A stretch of 33,757 bases of DNA, taken from contig DAOUPC010000001.1 of the NCBI GenBank assembly GCA_030626365.1, positions 1 to 33,757 on the forward strand. Direction: 5' to 3'. Within the stretch, counting starts at the first letter, position 1. The number at the start of each line of letters is the position of its first letter. Below, in pieces: positions 1 through 7,823 of the stretch. Origin of the DNA: Paracoccaceae bacterium (GTDB taxonomy: Bacteria > Pseudomonadota > Alphaproteobacteria > Rhodobacterales > Rhodobacteraceae). The notes below the pieces were generated by a model. The model searched no databases, was not told the origin of the DNA, and saw nothing but the letters and a program-made list of their open reading frames with translations. Made by a program: the position numbers and the translations under genes.

Positions 1-7
1 CCCACCA

Positions 8-1324
8 ATGATCAGCCAGGACATGAATGACAGCCTGACCCGCGTCGGCCCGGGCAGCGATGCCGGTGCCGTGCTGCGCCGTTACTGGCAGCCGGCGGCG
101 CTGAGTGACGAGCTGATGTCGGCTCGCCCGGTGGTGCCGGTGCGTTTGCTGGGCGAGGATCTGGTGTTGTTTCGTGACACCGAAGGCCAGTTGGGCCTGA
201 TTGGTCGGCGCTGCCCGCATCGCGGTGCCGATATGTGCTTTGGTCGGCTTGAGGATAACGGCCTGCGTTGCCCGTTTCACGGCTGGCATTTTGACCGCAC
301 CGGCCAATGCGTCGAACAACCCGGAGAGCCGGAAGGCAGCCGGATGCACGAACAGATCAAATCCGCCGGCTATCCGGTGGTTGAACGCAACGGCATCATC
401 TGGGCCTATATGGGGCCGGGCGATGCGCCTGCGTTCCCCAGTTTCGACTGTTTTCGCGCGCCCGACACCCATGTATTCGCGTTCAAGGGTCTGTGGGATT
501 GCAACTGGCTTCAGGCGCTTGAGGTGGGGATCGACCCGGCGCATGCCTCGTTCCTGCACCGGTTTTTGCAGGACGAAGACCCGGCCGACAGCTATGGTAA
601 ACAGTTCCGCGATTCTGCCGCCGATTCCGGCATTCCGATCACCAAGGTGCTGCGCGACTATCCCCGCCCCGAAATCAACGTGGACGAAACCGACTATGGC
701 ATGCGCCTGACCGCGCTGCGCCATCTGGATGATGGGCAAACCCACGTGCGCGTCACCAATCAGATATTCCCCGAGGCAATCTGCATCCCCATGTCCCGTG
801 ATATGACCATCACCCAGTGGCATGTGCCGGTCGATGACACGACCTGTAACTGGTTCTCGATGTTCACCAGCTATACCGCGCCGGTCGACAAGAAACTGAT
901 GCGTGAACAGCGGCTAAAGGAGCACCGCCTGCCCGATTATGCGCCGCTGAAGGGGGCACATAACAACTATGGCTATAACCCGGACGAACAGGCGAGCCAG
1001 ACCTATACCGGCATGGGGCTTGATATCAACGTGCATGACCAGTGGGCGGTGGAATCGATGGGGGCCATTCAGGACCGCACGCAGGAACATCTGGGCAAGA
1101 CCGATGTCGCCATCATCCGCTATCGTCGTATGCTGCGGGCCGCCATTCAGGCGGTGAAGGACGGGCGCGAAGGTGATCTGCCCATGTGGGGCGATACCGA
1201 TCCGGCAACCCTGCTGGGCCCGGTATCAAACGATTCGGTTGCCGCCAAGGGCACGATGGAAACGGCCACCGCCACCAATGATGCGGCCCGCCGCGCAGCC
1301 TGCCCGTGGGACGCCGATGTCTGA
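8..1324 (+). CDS. Rieske non-heme iron oxygenase, phthalate 4,5-dioxygenase type, oxygenase subunit
   Basis: Predicted 438-residue oxygenase subunit of a ring-hydroxylating or N/O-dealkylating Rieske enzyme. The Rieske centre is visible as C69-x-H71 (CPHRGADMC) and C88-x-x-H91 (CPFHGWHF). The catalytic domain carries the D-x-x-H-x4-H iron motif as D176, H179 and H184 in GIDPAHASFLHR. Length and layout match the single-subunit phthalate dioxygenase/VanA family rather than alpha-beta dioxygenases. The ATG at 8 is used because an in-frame ATG at 23 has no properly spaced ribosome site; DNA further upstream is outside the window, so the start is provisional. The partner reductase is not in the window. 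The last 8 nt overlap the following GS-like ligase gene, which implies co-translation. The substrate cannot be told from sequence. Confidence 0.87.
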   Translation: MISQDMNDSLTRVGPGSDAGAVLRRYWQPAALSDELMSARPVVPVRLLGEDLVLFRDTEGQLGLIGRRCPHRGADMCFGRLEDNGLRCPFHGWHFDRTGQCVEQPGEPEGSRMHEQIKSAGYPVVERNGIIWAYMGPGDAPAFPSFDCFRAPDTHVFAFKGLWDCNWLQALEVGIDPAHASFLHRFLQDEDPADSYGKQFRDSAADSGIPITKVLRDYPRPEINVDETDYGMRLTALRHLDDGQTHVRVTNQIFPEAICIPMSRDMTITQWHVPVDDTTCNWFSMFTSYTAPVDKKLMREQRLKEHRLPDYAPLKGAHNNYGYNPDEQASQTYTGMGLDINVHDQWAVESMGAIQDRTQEHLGKTDVAIIRYRRMLRAAIQAVKDGREGDLPMWGDTDPATLLGPVSNDSVAAKGTMETATATNDAARRAACPWDADV

Positions 1325-2768
1325 GGGGATCAGAAACGGCAAACTGGCGAAAATGGGCCTTTTGCACGATGAAACCTGCGTCGCAGGCGAAGAGTTGCTG
1401 GCCCGTGTGGCCGCCAGTGATCTGGAAACCGTGCGCGTATTGTTCGTTGATCAACACGGTGTGCTGCGGGGCAAAACGCTGGTCGCGTCGGCCCTGCCAT
1501 CGGTGTTTTCCAGTGGCATTGCCGTGCCCTCGACCCTGTTGCTTAAGGACACGTCGCACCGCACGGCATTTCCTGTCTGGTCCGCCGATGTCGGCATCCA
1601 GTCAGGGCCGATGCAGGGGGTGGGCGACGTTTTGCTGGTGCCCGACCCGACCACCTTTCGGACCCTTCCGTGGGCCCCCCATTCGGCCTGGCTGTTTTGT
1701 GACGTGGTTTTCCGGGACGGCACCGAAATCCCGTTTTCGTCCCGCACCATCCTGCGCAATGCCGTAAGCCGGCTGGCGGATGCCGGCATGGCCGCGACCA
1801 TCGGCCTTGAGGTCGAGTTCCATATCTTTGAACGCGTCGATGCGTCGCTGGAACATGAGCAGACCACCATGCCGGGCCAGCCGCCCCAGACCCGCGCGCT
1901 GGCGCAGGGCTTTCATTTTCTGACCGAAACCCGCTATGGCGAGGTCGAACCGATACTGGACCACCTGCGTCGCATGGCGCAGGGCCTGGGCCTGCCGGTG
2001 CGCTCGGTCGAGGTGGAAATGGGCCCCTCGCAGTTTGAATTCACCTTTGATCCGGCCTCTCCGATGGTCCATGCGGACAACCTGGTGGTGTTCCGCACCA
2101 TGGTCAAAGAAGTGTGCGCCGCCCGTGGCCTGCATGCCAGTTTCATGGCCAAACCCCGCCTGCCCAACATCATGGCGTGCGGCTGGCATATCCATCAATC
2201 ACTTACCGATATCGCCAGTGGTCGCGCGCTGTTCACGCCCGAACATGCGGGCGTGCTGACGCCGCAGGCCGATGGCTGGATTGCCGGGCTTTTGACCCAT
2301 GCCGCCGCCAGTTCGTTGCTGATTGCGCCGACGGTGAACAGTTATAAACGCTATCAGCCCTATCAACTGGCCCCGAACCGTATTCAGTGGGGGCAGGACA
2401 ATCGCGGGGCGATGGTGCGGGCGCTGATGGTGCCCGGCGACCCCGCCAGCCGGGTCGAAAACCGTGCCCCCGATACCACCGCCAACCCCTATCTTGGGCT
2501 GGCGGCCCAACTGATTGCCGGGCTGGATGGCATCACGAATGGCCGCAAGGCCCCGCCGCCAACGCTGACGCCATATGATGACGATTCCGCGTACCTGCCC
2601 ACCAGCCTGGCCGAGGCCATAGATGCCTTTGACCGGTCTGCATTGTTTCGCGATGCGCTGGGCGATGAAACGGTTGATTACCTGCTGAAAATCAAACGCT
2701 TTGAATGGAACCGTTATTCGTCGGCCATATCAGAATGGGAACAGACCGAGTATTTCAGCCTGTTTTAG
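1317..2768 (+). CDS. Glutamine-synthetase-like gamma-glutamyl-amine ligase (first copy)
   Basis: 483-residue member of the glutamine synthetase superfamily, probably ATP-dependent ligation of glutamate to an amine rather than housekeeping glutamine synthesis. Visible catalytic-domain landmarks are the metal-binding GLEVEFHIFE (about residues 160-170), EVEMGPSQFEF, the ATP/glutamate-site histidine segment ACGWHIHQSL, PTVNSYKRYQP and the ENRAPDTTANPYL glutamate loop. The N-terminal domain lacks a recognisable DGSS ammonium-site motif, as is usual in amine-specific relatives (gamma-glutamylputrescine, -anilide or -isopropylamide synthetases). The ATG at 1317 sits inside the end of the Rieske gene and is the first in-frame ATG that gives the normal family N-terminus. 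The open frame extends upstream but is only a shadow there. A riboswitch-controlled gcv operon follows after 465 nt. Confidence 0.85.
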   Translation: MSEGIRNGKLAKMGLLHDETCVAGEELLARVAASDLETVRVLFVDQHGVLRGKTLVASALPSVFSSGIAVPSTLLLKDTSHRTAFPVWSADVGIQSGPMQGVGDVLLVPDPTTFRTLPWAPHSAWLFCDVVFRDGTEIPFSSRTILRNAVSRLADAGMAATIGLEVEFHIFERVDASLEHEQTTMPGQPPQTRALAQGFHFLTETRYGEVEPILDHLRRMAQGLGLPVRSVEVEMGPSQFEFTFDPASPMVHADNLVVFRTMVKEVCAARGLHASFMAKPRLPNIMACGWHIHQSLTDIASGRALFTPEHAGVLTPQADGWIAGLLTHAAASSLLIAPTVNSYKRYQPYQLAPNRIQWGQDNRGAMVRALMVPGDPASRVENRAPDTTANPYLGLAAQLIAGLDGITNGRKAPPPTLTPYDDDSAYLPTSLAEAIDAFDRSALFRDALGDETVDYLLKIKRFEWNRYSSAISEWEQTEYFSLF

Positions 2769-2950
2769 CAAAGCGCAGCAGGGCAAAGATGGTGCTGATC
2801 TCGCGCCGCGCCGACCACGGCGACAAAAGCGGTCAGGGTCATGGCGTGGCCTTGTGGGTGTTTCACGGCTGACGTCAGGCTTTGGTCCGGGCAAGTACAA
2901 GCGCCGGTTACTGGCCCGTTTACTGGCGCGCAAACCGCCCTAATAAACCC
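2769..2950. other. Intergenic stretch without a supported gene
   Basis: From the end of the GS-like gene to the gcv promoter no reading frame has a ribosome site plus family-like sequence. The only structure seen is a perfect 10-nt palindrome, CTGACGTCAG, at 2869-2878, which could bind a regulator but has no partner copy in the window. No clear T-tailed terminator follows the GS-like gene. Confidence 0.5.
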
Positions 2951-2980
2951 TTGTCGACTCGCCGGGCTGACGTTAAGTAT
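2951..2980 (+). promoter_or_regulatory. Probable promoter of the gcv operon
   Basis: TTGTCG at 2951-2956 and TAAGTA(T) starting at 2974 are spaced 17 nt and resemble sigma-70 -35 and -10 boxes. Transcription would begin near 2987, immediately before the first riboswitch aptamer at about 2990. That placement is the main support; the hexamer match alone is modest. Confidence 0.5.
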
Positions 2981-2989
2981 ACCAGTGCA

Positions 2990-3155
2990 TGCGGGAGAAC
3001 CGGCACCCAAAGTATTCGGGACCGGTGCCGAAGGAGCAACCGCCCCGGAAACTCTCAGGCCACAGGGACCGCACGCAGAAAACAACTCTGGAGAGAGGCG
3101 CGGATTCGCGTCCGCCGAAGGGATAACGATCTCAGGCGAAAGGACAGAGGGGGCA
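2990..3155 (+). ncRNA. Tandem glycine riboswitch (two aptamers)
   Basis: Two glycine-binding aptamers lie head to tail upstream of gcvT. Aptamer 1 spans about 2990-3073: its P1 helix pairs TGCGG (2990-2994) with CCGCA (3069-3073), and it contains the conserved GCCGAAGGAGCAA and AAACTCTCAGG blocks. Aptamer 2 spans about 3086-3149: P1 pairs CTCTG (3086-3090) with CAGAG (3145-3149), with the blocks CGCCGAAGGGATAA and TCTCAGGCGAAAGGACAGAGG. About 85 nt between aptamer 2 and the gcvT start form the expression platform. In this class glycine binding normally turns on glycine cleavage genes, which fits the genes downstream. Confidence 0.95.
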
Positions 3156-3233
3156 TCGCTGCACACGCACACGCGTGGGTGAACGGGATGCCGGTGATAC
3201 TCAGATCAGACGGCTAACAGGACAGGACAGGGC

Positions 3234-4355
3234 ATGACGGATCTGCTCAGAACGCCGCTTTATGGGCTGCACTTGGAACTTGGGGGCAAGATGGTCCCGT
3301 TTACCGGCTATGACATGCCGGTTCAGTTTGCCGGGATTATGGCTGAACACCAGCACACAAGGGAAAAGGCCGGGCTGTTTGATGTCAGCCATATGGGCCA
3401 GGTGATCCTGCGCGCTGAAAGCTATCAGGCGGTGGCCGGGGCGTTTGAACGGCTGGTGCCGATGAATGTGCTTGGTCTGGGCGAGGGGCGCCAGCGCTAT
3501 GGTCTGTTCACCAACGAACAGGGCGGGGTTCTGGATGACCTGATGTTTGCCAACCGGGGCGATCATCTGTTTGTGGTGGTGAACGCAGCCTGCAAAGAGG
3601 CCGATATCGCCCGGATGCGCGCAGCACTGGAGCCGGATATTTCCGTTACCTATATCGAGGACCGCGCGTTGCTGGCCCTGCAAGGCCCGGCAGCCGTGGA
3701 CGTTCTGGCGGCGATCAACCCGGCGGCGGGCGAAATGAAGTTCATGGATGTGGCCACGCTTGATCTGAACGGCGCTCAGTGCTGGGTGTCGCGGTCGGGT
3801 TATACCGGTGAAGATGGCTATGAGATTTCGGTGCCTGCCGATCAGGCGGTTGACCTGGCCCGCGCGCTGCTGGCGCACGATGATGTGATGCCGATCGGGC
3901 TGGGCGCGCGGGATTCGCTGCGCCTTGAGGCGGGTTTGTGCCTTTACGGGCATGATATGGACGAGGATACCCTGCCAGCCGAGGCCGGTCTGGTCTGGGC
4001 CATCCAAAAGGCGCGCCGCGCGGGCGGCGAACGTGAAGGTGGCTTTCCCGGTGCGCAGGCGGTTCTGGAACAGATTGCCAGTGGTGCCGCGCGCAAACGT
4101 GTCGGCCTGCGCCCCGAAGGGCGCGCGCCCATGCGCGAGGGGGTCGAACTGTTTGCCACATCCGAGGGCGGAGAGGCGATTGGCAAGATCACCTCCGGGG
4201 GGTTTGGGCCAACCGTTGGCGGGCCTGTGGCGATGGGCTATGTGCCGGTCGACCTTGCCAAAGCAGACACAACAGTATTCGGAGAGTTGCGCGGCAAGCG
4301 CATGCCTCTGAGCGTCACGTCGCTGCCGTTTGTGGCAGCCAATTTCAAACGCTGA
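3234..4355 (+). CDS. gcvT: Glycine cleavage system T-protein (aminomethyltransferase)
   Basis: 373 residues, the normal bacterial length. GcvT takes the aminomethyl group carried on lipoylated GcvH, releases ammonia and transfers the one-carbon unit to tetrahydrofolate in the cytoplasm. Recognisable blocks are the N-terminal TPLYGLHLELGGKMVPFTGYDMPVQF, DVSHMGQ, the folate-domain VSRSGYTGEDGYEI near residues 190-200, LGARDSLRLEAGLCLYGHDM, and the C-terminal GxxTSGGFGPTVG. The start at 3234 follows a good AGGACAGG ribosome site. It is the first gene after the tandem glycine riboswitch, so expression is expected to rise with glycine. gcvH starts 18 nt after its stop. Confidence 0.96.
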   Translation: MTDLLRTPLYGLHLELGGKMVPFTGYDMPVQFAGIMAEHQHTREKAGLFDVSHMGQVILRAESYQAVAGAFERLVPMNVLGLGEGRQRYGLFTNEQGGVLDDLMFANRGDHLFVVVNAACKEADIARMRAALEPDISVTYIEDRALLALQGPAAVDVLAAINPAAGEMKFMDVATLDLNGAQCWVSRSGYTGEDGYEISVPADQAVDLARALLAHDDVMPIGLGARDSLRLEAGLCLYGHDMDEDTLPAEAGLVWAIQKARRAGGEREGGFPGAQAVLEQIASGAARKRVGLRPEGRAPMREGVELFATSEGGEAIGKITSGGFGPTVGGPVAMGYVPVDLAKADTTVFGELRGKRMPLSVTSLPFVAANFKR

Positions 4356-4373
4356 ACCAACAGGAAAAATGAA

Positions 4374-4733
4374 ATGAAATATACTGAAGAACATGAATGG
4401 CTGCTGCCCGAGGGTGATTTGATTGTGGTCGGGATTACCGCCCACGCGGCCGAGCAACTGGGCGATGTGGTATTTGTCGAACTGCCCGAAGTGGGCACCG
4501 AAGTCACCAAGGACGAAGATGTCGTGGTGATCGAAAGCGTCAAGGCCGCGTCTGACATTCTGGCCCCGCTGGATGGCGAGATCGTCGAGGTGAACGAGGC
4601 CCTGACAGAAAACCCCGGTCTGGTGAACGAAGATGCCACCGGTGGCGGCTGGTTCTTCAAGATGAAAGTATCCGATGCCGCGCCGATGGACGATTATATG
4701 GACGAAGCCGCATATAATAAATTCATCGGATAG
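4374..4733 (+). CDS. gcvH: Glycine cleavage system H-protein (lipoyl carrier)
   Basis: 119 residues, a typical GcvH. It carries the aminomethyl intermediate on a lipoyl arm between the P-, T- and L-proteins. The lipoylated lysine is K57 in VVIESVKAASD. The N-terminus MKYTEEHEWL and the C-terminal GWFFKMKV are also characteristic. The start at 4374 follows AGGA at 4362. An out-of-frame ATG at 4369 lies between and is ignored. It sits 18 nt after gcvT and about 100 nt before gcvP, where a hairpin intervenes. The L-protein (lipoamide dehydrogenase) gene is not in the window; it is often shared with 2-oxoacid dehydrogenases. Confidence 0.96.
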   Translation: MKYTEEHEWLLPEGDLIVVGITAHAAEQLGDVVFVELPEVGTEVTKDEDVVVIESVKAASDILAPLDGEIVEVNEALTENPGLVNEDATGGGWFFKMKVSDAAPMDDYMDEAAYNKFIG

Positions 4734-4742
4734 GGTTTGTGG

Positions 4743-4789
4743 CCGGGGGCAGGTGCCTCCGGCGGGAGTATTTGGAACAAGAAGAAGAT
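4743..4789 (+). repeat. Hairpin plus CGGGAGTATTT/AAGAAGAAG motif between gcvH and gcvP, probably a Rhodobacterales interspersed repeat
   Basis: An 8-bp stem (CCGGGGGC 4743-4750 with GCCTCCGG 4755-4762, one G-T pair, loop AGGT) is followed by CGGGAGTATTTGGAACAAG and AAGAAG. From memory, similar hairpin-GAGTATTT-AAGAAGA strings recur between genes in Rhodobacteraceae, often at transcript ends. Only one copy is visible here, so calling it a repeat is inference. It may modulate read-through into gcvP. Confidence 0.45.
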
Positions 4790-4837
4790 CAGGGCCGGGC
4801 CTGTTTGGGTCGCCCTGCTGCCAAGAGGAATCCAGTG

Positions 4838-7687
4838 ATGACATTCACGCCGATCGACTATCTGCCGTATGATTTTGCCAATCGCCGTCATATCGGCCCG
4901 TCGCCGTCCGAGATGGCGGATATGTTGAAAGTGGTGGGCGTGGACAGCCTGGAGGCGCTGATTGACGATACGGTTCCCGAGGCGATCAGGCAAAAAGAGC
5001 CGCTGGATTTCGGCAAGGCCAAGTCCGAGCAGGAATTGCTGTTTTCGATGCAAAAGACGGCGTCAAAGAACAAGGTTCTGACCTCGTTGATTGGTCAGGG
5101 CTATCACGGCACCGTCACCCCGCCGGTCATTCAGCGTAACATTCTGGAGAACCCGGCCTGGTATACCGCCTATACCCCCTATCAGCCCGAGATCAGCCAG
5201 GGGCGCCTTGAGGCATTGCTGAACTTTCAGACCATGGTCAGCGATCTGACAGGGCTGGAGATTGCCAACGCATCCCTGCTGGACGAGGCCACGGCCTGTG
5301 CCGAGGCGATGACCATGGCGCAGAGGGTATCCAAGACCAAGGCCAAGGCGTTCTTTGTTGATGAAAACTGTCATCCCCAGAATATCGAAGTGATCCGGAC
5401 ACGCGCCGCACCTTTGGATATTGAGGTGATTGTGGGCAGTCCCGATGACATGGATGCAGCATCGGTATTTGGCGCGGTGTTCCAGTATCCCGGCACGTTG
5501 GGCCGGATACGGGATTTCACCGGCCAGATTGCCGCCCTGCACGCGGCAAAGGCGATTGGCATCATTTCTGCCGATCCGCTGTCGCTGACCCTGTTGAAGG
5601 AACCGGGGGCGATGGGGGCTGATATTGCGATCGGCTCGACCCAGCGGTTTGGTGTTCCGATGGGCTATGGCGGGCCGCACGCGGCCTATATGGCCACCAA
5701 AAAGGCCTATGCACGTTCGATGCCGGGGCGGCTGGTTGGGGTGTCTATCGACAGCCACGGGCGGCGCGCCTATCGGTTGTCATTGCAGACCCGCGAACAA
5801 CATATTCGGCGTGAAAAGGCGACCTCGAACGTCTGTACCGCACAGGCGTTGCTGGCCGTCATGGCGTCGTTCTATGCGGTTATTCACGGGCCTGAAGGGT
5901 TGCGCGCGATTGCCCAGCGTATCCATCGCAAGACCGTGCGCATGGCCAAGGGGCTGGAGGCGGCCGGGTTTCTTGTCGAGCCAGAGCATTTCTTTGACAC
6001 CATCACGGTCGAAGTGGGGTTGTTGCAGCGTGGCGTGTTGCAGGCTGCCGTGCGCGAGGGGCTGAACCTGCGCAAGGTGGGCAACACCAAGGTTGGCATT
6101 ACACTGGATGAATGCAGCCGCCCCGCGACGATCGAGGCCGTCTGGCGCGCCTTTGGCATTATCCTGAAGCCGGACGATCTGACGCCGGAATACCGCCTGC
6201 CAGAATCGTTGCTGCGCGAGACCAGTTTTCTTGAGCATCCGGTGTTTCACATGAACCGGGCCGAGACCGAGATGATGCGCTATATGCGTCGGTTGGCGGA
6301 TCGTGATCTGGCACTGGACCGGGCGATGATCCCGCTGGGGTCATGCACCATGAAGCTGAACGCCGCCGCCGAGATGATGCCGATCACCTGGCCTGAATTT
6401 TCGGCGCTGCACCCGTATATTCCCGCCGATCAGGCGCAGGGGTACAGTGAACTGATCGGGGACTTCTCGTCCAAGCTGTGTGATATCACCGGGTACGCGG
6501 CGATTTCGATGCAGCCAAATTCTGGCGCGCAGGGCGAATATGCCGGTTTGCTGACCATATCCGCCTGGCATCGCGCACAGGGGCAGGGGCATCGCAACAT
6601 TTGCCTTATCCCGATGAGCGCGCATGGCACCAACCCGGCCAGCGCCACCATGGTGGGCTGGAAGGTGGTGCCGGTCAAATCGGCCGAAAACGGTGATATC
6701 GATCTGGTGGATTTCCGCGCCAAGGCCGAACTGCACAGTGAAAACCTGGCCGGCTGCATGATTACCTATCCCAGCACCCATGGCGTGTTCGAGGACACGG
6801 TGGTTGATGTCTGCCAAATCGTGCATGACAATGGCGGGCAGGTCTATATCGACGGGGCCAATATGAACGCCATGGTCGGTCTGTCGCGTCCCGGCGATCT
6901 GGGTGGCGATGTAAGCCACCTGAACCTGCACAAGACGTTTTGCATCCCGCATGGCGGCGGTGGTCCCGGCATGGGGCCGATTGGGGTCAAGGCACACCTG
7001 ATCCCGCATCTGCCCGGCAATCCCACCGGCGGCGAGGGCGAAGGCCCGGTATCGGCGTCGGCCTTTGGGTCGCCTTCATTGTTGCCGATCAGCTGGGCCT
7101 ATACGCTGATGATGGGCGGCGAGGGGCTGACCCAGGCGACAAGGGTGGCGATTTTGAACGCCAACTATATCGCTGAGCGGCTTGAGGGGGCCTATAGCGT
7201 ACTGTACCGCGGCAAGACGGGCCGCGTGGCGCATGAATGCATCATCGACACACGCCCCTTTGCCGACAGTGCCGGGGTCAGTGTGGATGACATCGCCAAG
7301 CGGCTGGTGGATTGCGGGTTTCACGCCCCCACCATGAGCTGGCCGGTGTCTGGCACCCTGATGATCGAACCAACCGAGTCCGAGACCAAGGCAGAACTGG
7401 ACCGGTTTTGCGATGCCATGCTGGCGATCCGCGATGAAATCCGCGAGATCGAAGAGGGGCGGATGGACGCCGAAAACAACCCGCTCAAGAATGCGCCACA
7501 CACGGTCGAGGATCTGGTCAGCGACTGGGACCGGCCCTATACGCGCGAACAGGGCTGTTTTCCGCCGGGTGCGTTCCGGGTTGATAAATACTGGCCGCCA
7601 GTGAACCGGGTGGATAACGCCTGGGGGGATCGGCATCTGGTGTGTTCCTGCCCGCCCATGTCCGATTACGACGACGCGCAAGAGTAA
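4838..7687 (+). CDS. gcvP: Glycine dehydrogenase (decarboxylating), P-protein
   Basis: 949 residues, a fused (N+C half) PLP-dependent P-protein. It decarboxylates glycine and passes the aminomethyl group to lipoylated GcvH. The PLP lysine is K699 in HLNLHKTFCIPHGGGGPG. The N-terminus RRHIGPSPSEM, the GSTQRFGVPMGYGGPHAA block of the N-terminal half and the MIPLGSCTMKLNAAAEM block that starts the C-terminal half are all intact. The start at 4838 (MTFTPIDYLPYDF) follows AAGAGGAA with normal spacing. The frame is open for another 33 codons upstream, but that stretch covers the intergenic hairpin. It is the last gene of the gcvTHP operon and is followed by strong hairpins. Confidence 0.96.
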   Translation: MTFTPIDYLPYDFANRRHIGPSPSEMADMLKVVGVDSLEALIDDTVPEAIRQKEPLDFGKAKSEQELLFSMQKTASKNKVLTSLIGQGYHGTVTPPVIQRNILENPAWYTAYTPYQPEISQGRLEALLNFQTMVSDLTGLEIANASLLDEATACAEAMTMAQRVSKTKAKAFFVDENCHPQNIEVIRTRAAPLDIEVIVGSPDDMDAASVFGAVFQYPGTLGRIRDFTGQIAALHAAKAIGIISADPLSLTLLKEPGAMGADIAIGSTQRFGVPMGYGGPHAAYMATKKAYARSMPGRLVGVSIDSHGRRAYRLSLQTREQHIRREKATSNVCTAQALLAVMASFYAVIHGPEGLRAIAQRIHRKTVRMAKGLEAAGFLVEPEHFFDTITVEVGLLQRGVLQAAVREGLNLRKVGNTKVGITLDECSRPATIEAVWRAFGIILKPDDLTPEYRLPESLLRETSFLEHPVFHMNRAETEMMRYMRRLADRDLALDRAMIPLGSCTMKLNAAAEMMPITWPEFSALHPYIPADQAQGYSELIGDFSSKLCDITGYAAISMQPNSGAQGEYAGLLTISAWHRAQGQGHRNICLIPMSAHGTNPASATMVGWKVVPVKSAENGDIDLVDFRAKAELHSENLAGCMITYPSTHGVFEDTVVDVCQIVHDNGGQVYIDGANMNAMVGLSRPGDLGGDVSHLNLHKTFCIPHGGGGPGMGPIGVKAHLIPHLPGNPTGGEGEGPVSASAFGSPSLLPISWAYTLMMGGEGLTQATRVAILNANYIAERLEGAYSVLYRGKTGRVAHECIIDTRPFADSAGVSVDDIAKRLVDCGFHAPTMSWPVSGTLMIEPTESETKAELDRFCDAMLAIRDEIREIEEGRMDAENNPLKNAPHTVEDLVSDWDRPYTREQGCFPPGAFRVDKYWPPVNRVDNAWGDRHLVCSCPPMSDYDDAQE

Positions 7688-7703
7688 GGTTTTACGCAAA
7701 TAA

Positions 7704-7730
7704 GGCGGGCCAGTTGCCAAGTGGCCCGCC
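7704..7730 (+). terminator. Stem-loop after gcvP
   Basis: GGCGGGCCA (7704-7712) pairs perfectly with TGGCCCGCC (7722-7730) around a 9-nt loop, 16 nt after the gcvP stop. There is no T-tract, so it may protect or end the transcript only partly. Confidence 0.6.
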
Positions 7731-7747
7731 CGTGACGTCCCGTCACG
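7731..7747. promoter_or_regulatory. Perfect 7-bp inverted repeat upstream of the acyl-CoA dehydrogenase gene
   Basis: CGTGACG (7731-7737), TCC, CGTCACG (7741-7747) form a perfect dyad directly after the gcvP stem-loop and about 75 nt before the acyl-CoA dehydrogenase start. It may be an operator or the second half of a double terminator. No other copy was seen in the window. Confidence 0.35.
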
Positions 7748-7823
7748 CCCCATAGACAAACCAAGGTGATCTGGCCATCCTCTGAACAACAGAAATACAG
7801 CGGTGTTTGGAGGCACGTGGGAT

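Noticed and set aside
1173..1316. 48-codon N-terminal extension of the first GS-like ligase
   Set aside because: It lies wholly inside the Rieske gene in another frame and does not resemble GS sequence.
8..2768. Complete aniline dioxygenase-type cluster
   Set aside because: Only a GS-like gene and a single-subunit Rieske protein are present; the amidotransferase-like and beta-subunit genes of aniline clusters are missing from the window.
2765..3172. Possible minus-strand ORF across the riboswitch region
   Set aside because: The conserved riboswitch sequence and structure explain this DNA, and the ORF lacks a ribosome site and similarity.
3201..4844. 547-codon open frame on the minus strand opposite gcvT and gcvH
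   Set aside because: It is antisense to two unmistakable genes, has no family-like sequence and no ribosome site, and arises from GC-rich codon bias.
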